DNA of 6,358 nt from Nanobdellota archaeon (lineage in GTDB: Archaea > Nanobdellota > Nanobdellia > Woesearchaeales > JAHJBD01), in the NCBI GenBank assembly GCA_018813725.1, contig JAHJBD010000174.1:1-6358 (forward strand). Direction: 5' to 3'. Position 1 is the stretch's first letter; the number at the start of each line of letters is the position of its first letter. Shown here one piece after another: positions 5,340 to 6,358 of this stretch. Position numbers and translations under genes: made by a program. The notes below the pieces were generated by a model. That model was given only the letters and a program-made list of their open reading frames with translations, searched no databases and was not told the DNA's origin.

Positions 5340-6358
5340 AAGTCTTCTCTTTGGCAAGACTTGACTGGAAAACTTATATCGAGCTTAATCCTGATTTAAA
5401 ATCGGCTGGTATTCTTTCAAGAACAAAAGCATTGGAACACTGGTATAATCATGGACAGAAAGAAGGAAGGATTATGTTCAAGAAAGTGCTGTTTCATCCA
5501 TTTGTGGATAGTCAACCAATATGCTTTGACTGGGTTACTTACATAGACTATTATCCCGATTTAAGATATTCTGGCGTAGATAACAGATACAAAGCAATCA
5601 TCCATTGGATGAGTGAAGGAAAAAATGAAGGAAGGATTTTGTTCCAGAAAAGACCCCTGCATCAGATTTTAATGATTGGCAAGAGGATATTATCAAATTT
5701 TTGCTTTAGAAAAAAGATCTTATTGATAACCAACTCCTTGGAATTGGAAGGTGCACCACTATCTTTGCTGCTGCTAGCCAAAGGACTAAAAGACAGAGGT
5801 TGGCATGTAGAGATAGGCTCTTATTTTGACGGTCCTCTGAAAGAAATGATAAAATTATCAGATATTAGGTTAAATATGTTAAATTCTGATATTTCAACAA
5901 GATTACTGTTCAAGTGTTTTGATATGATATATCTCAACACTATAGTGAATTACCGTCTTCTTGATTTGGGTAAACAAGCAAATAAAAAACTTGTTTGGTG
6001 TATAAGGGAAAGCGAAAAAGAAAAGTATTTATCAGATTACAAAAAAGATAATGTTTCATTGGGCAAGTATTTTGCGATTCCAACAAAGGTGATATTTGTA
6101 TCAAATGAGACAAGGAAGGCATATTCAGAATTATATCCAGATAAATTTACCACCATACATAATGGCATCGATATCAAGGAAATCTCTAGATATAAGACGT
6201 CTCATTCAAAAGATATTTTAAGGAAGAGATACAAGCTTGATAATGATTCACTGATTATCACAAATGTGGGGACATTAACAGGGAGGAAAGGACAGGAGAA
6301 TATTGTTAAGGCTGCTGCACAGATGATTGATTTTATCATGAAAAATAAAATACAAATA
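5336..6358 (+). CDS. Repeat-bearing GT4-type glycosyltransferase, 3'-truncated by the window
   Basis: An uninterrupted frame of 341 codons runs from a TTG overlapping the GT8 stop to the last base, so the gene continues off the right edge. An alternative GTG start at 5327 adds three residues. Residues 9-50 and 64-105 are two copies of a module with the pattern DW-Y-PDL-HW-G-EGR, exactly 55 residues apart. I know such modules from the ends of polysaccharide glycosyltransferases and some viral proteins, but cannot give a function. After a basic linker (about 106-126), a GT-B N-terminal domain begins KKILLITNSLELEGAPLSLL. It has I274-H-N-G-I-D279 at the domain switch and NVGTLTGRKGQE (R317, K318) at the start of the donor domain. 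The E-x7-E region would lie beyond the window. The ELEGAP segment resembles the TGAP segment of the two GT4 genes upstream. No membrane helix is seen. Class firm, start moderately sure, specificity unknown. Confidence 0.85.
   Translation, partial: MKVFSLARLDWKTYIELNPDLKSAGILSRTKALEHWYNHGQKEGRIMFKKVLFHPFVDSQPICFDWVTYIDYYPDLRYSGVDNRYKAIIHWMSEGKNEGRILFQKRPLHQILMIGKRILSNFCFRKKILLITNSLELEGAPLSLLLLAKGLKDRGWHVEIGSYFDGPLKEMIKLSDIRLNMLNSDISTRLLFKCFDMIYLNTIVNYRLLDLGKQANKKLVWCIRESEKEKYLSDYKKDNVSLGKYFAIPTKVIFVSNETRKAYSELYPDKFTTIHNGIDIKEISRYKTSHSKDILRKRYKLDNDSLIITNVGTLTGRKGQENIVKAAAQMIDFIMKNKIQI
5360..5485 (+). repeat. Coding repeat unit 1 (DW/NPDL/HW/EGR module)
   Basis: This is the first of two 42-residue units in the last gene. 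Landmarks are D10-W11, Y14, N18-P19-D20-L21, H35-W36, G40 and E43-G44-R45. The unit ends with DNA nearly identical to the end of unit 2 (22 of 24 bases, 5462-5485 against 5627-5650). Confidence 0.8.
5525..5650 (+). repeat. Coding repeat unit 2 (DW/YPDL/HW/EGR module)
   Basis: This is the second unit, offset exactly 165 bases from unit 1 with no gaps in the alignment. Landmarks are D65-W66, Y69, P74-D75-L76, H90-W91, G95 and E98-G99-R100. The first part has diverged more than the EGR end. Confidence 0.8.

Noticed and set aside
5940..6122. 60-codon open frame on the minus strand
   Set aside because: It lies opposite the long plus-strand frame of the last gene, which has clear GT-B motifs.

Overview
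The window is a stretch of a bacterial surface-polysaccharide (capsule, exopolysaccharide or O-antigen type) biosynthesis cluster. All genes are on the + strand and packed almost end to end. The DNA is A+T-rich, with many AGA/AGG arginine and ATA isoleucine codons. TGA is a stop and TGG encodes Trp, so the standard bacterial code fits. The sequence alone does not fix a genus. A low-to-moderate-GC bacterium, possibly a candidate-phylum or environmental lineage, is a guess.

Layout: (1) bases 1-907 hold the 3' part of a UDP-glucuronate decarboxylase (UDP-xylose synthase), cut by the left edge inside its NAD-binding glycine motif. (2) 933-1964 and 1964-3025 are two tandem GT4-type (GT-B fold) glycosyltransferases that are clearly diverged duplicates. 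(3) 3022-3765 is a GT2-type (GT-A fold) glycosyltransferase. (4) 3762-3863 is a 33-codon ORF that overlaps the GT2 stop and has a good ribosome binding site. It is either a small peptide gene or the stub of a lost gene. (5) 3864-4007 is the only real gap. (6) 4008-5339 is a GT8 glycosyltransferase with an extra N-terminal domain. (7) 5336-6358 starts at an overlapping TTG, has no stop and runs off the right edge. It has two tandem 42-residue repeats followed by the first part of another GT4-type glycosyltransferase.

How the genes fit together: the first enzyme makes the nucleotide sugar UDP-xylose. The five glycosyltransferases would then add sugars one after another to a growing glycan on the cytoplasmic side of the membrane. 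Stop/start overlaps (TAATG, ATGA, ATGA, TTGA) point to translational coupling in one operon. No flippase, polymerase, export gene or membrane protein is visible, so the type of glycan and its export route cannot be told from this window. I saw no RNA gene, mobile element, CRISPR array or convincing terminator. The most unusual items are the two fusion architectures (genes 6 and 7) and the stub and gap at 3762-4007. I did not find evidence for a wholly new kind of system.
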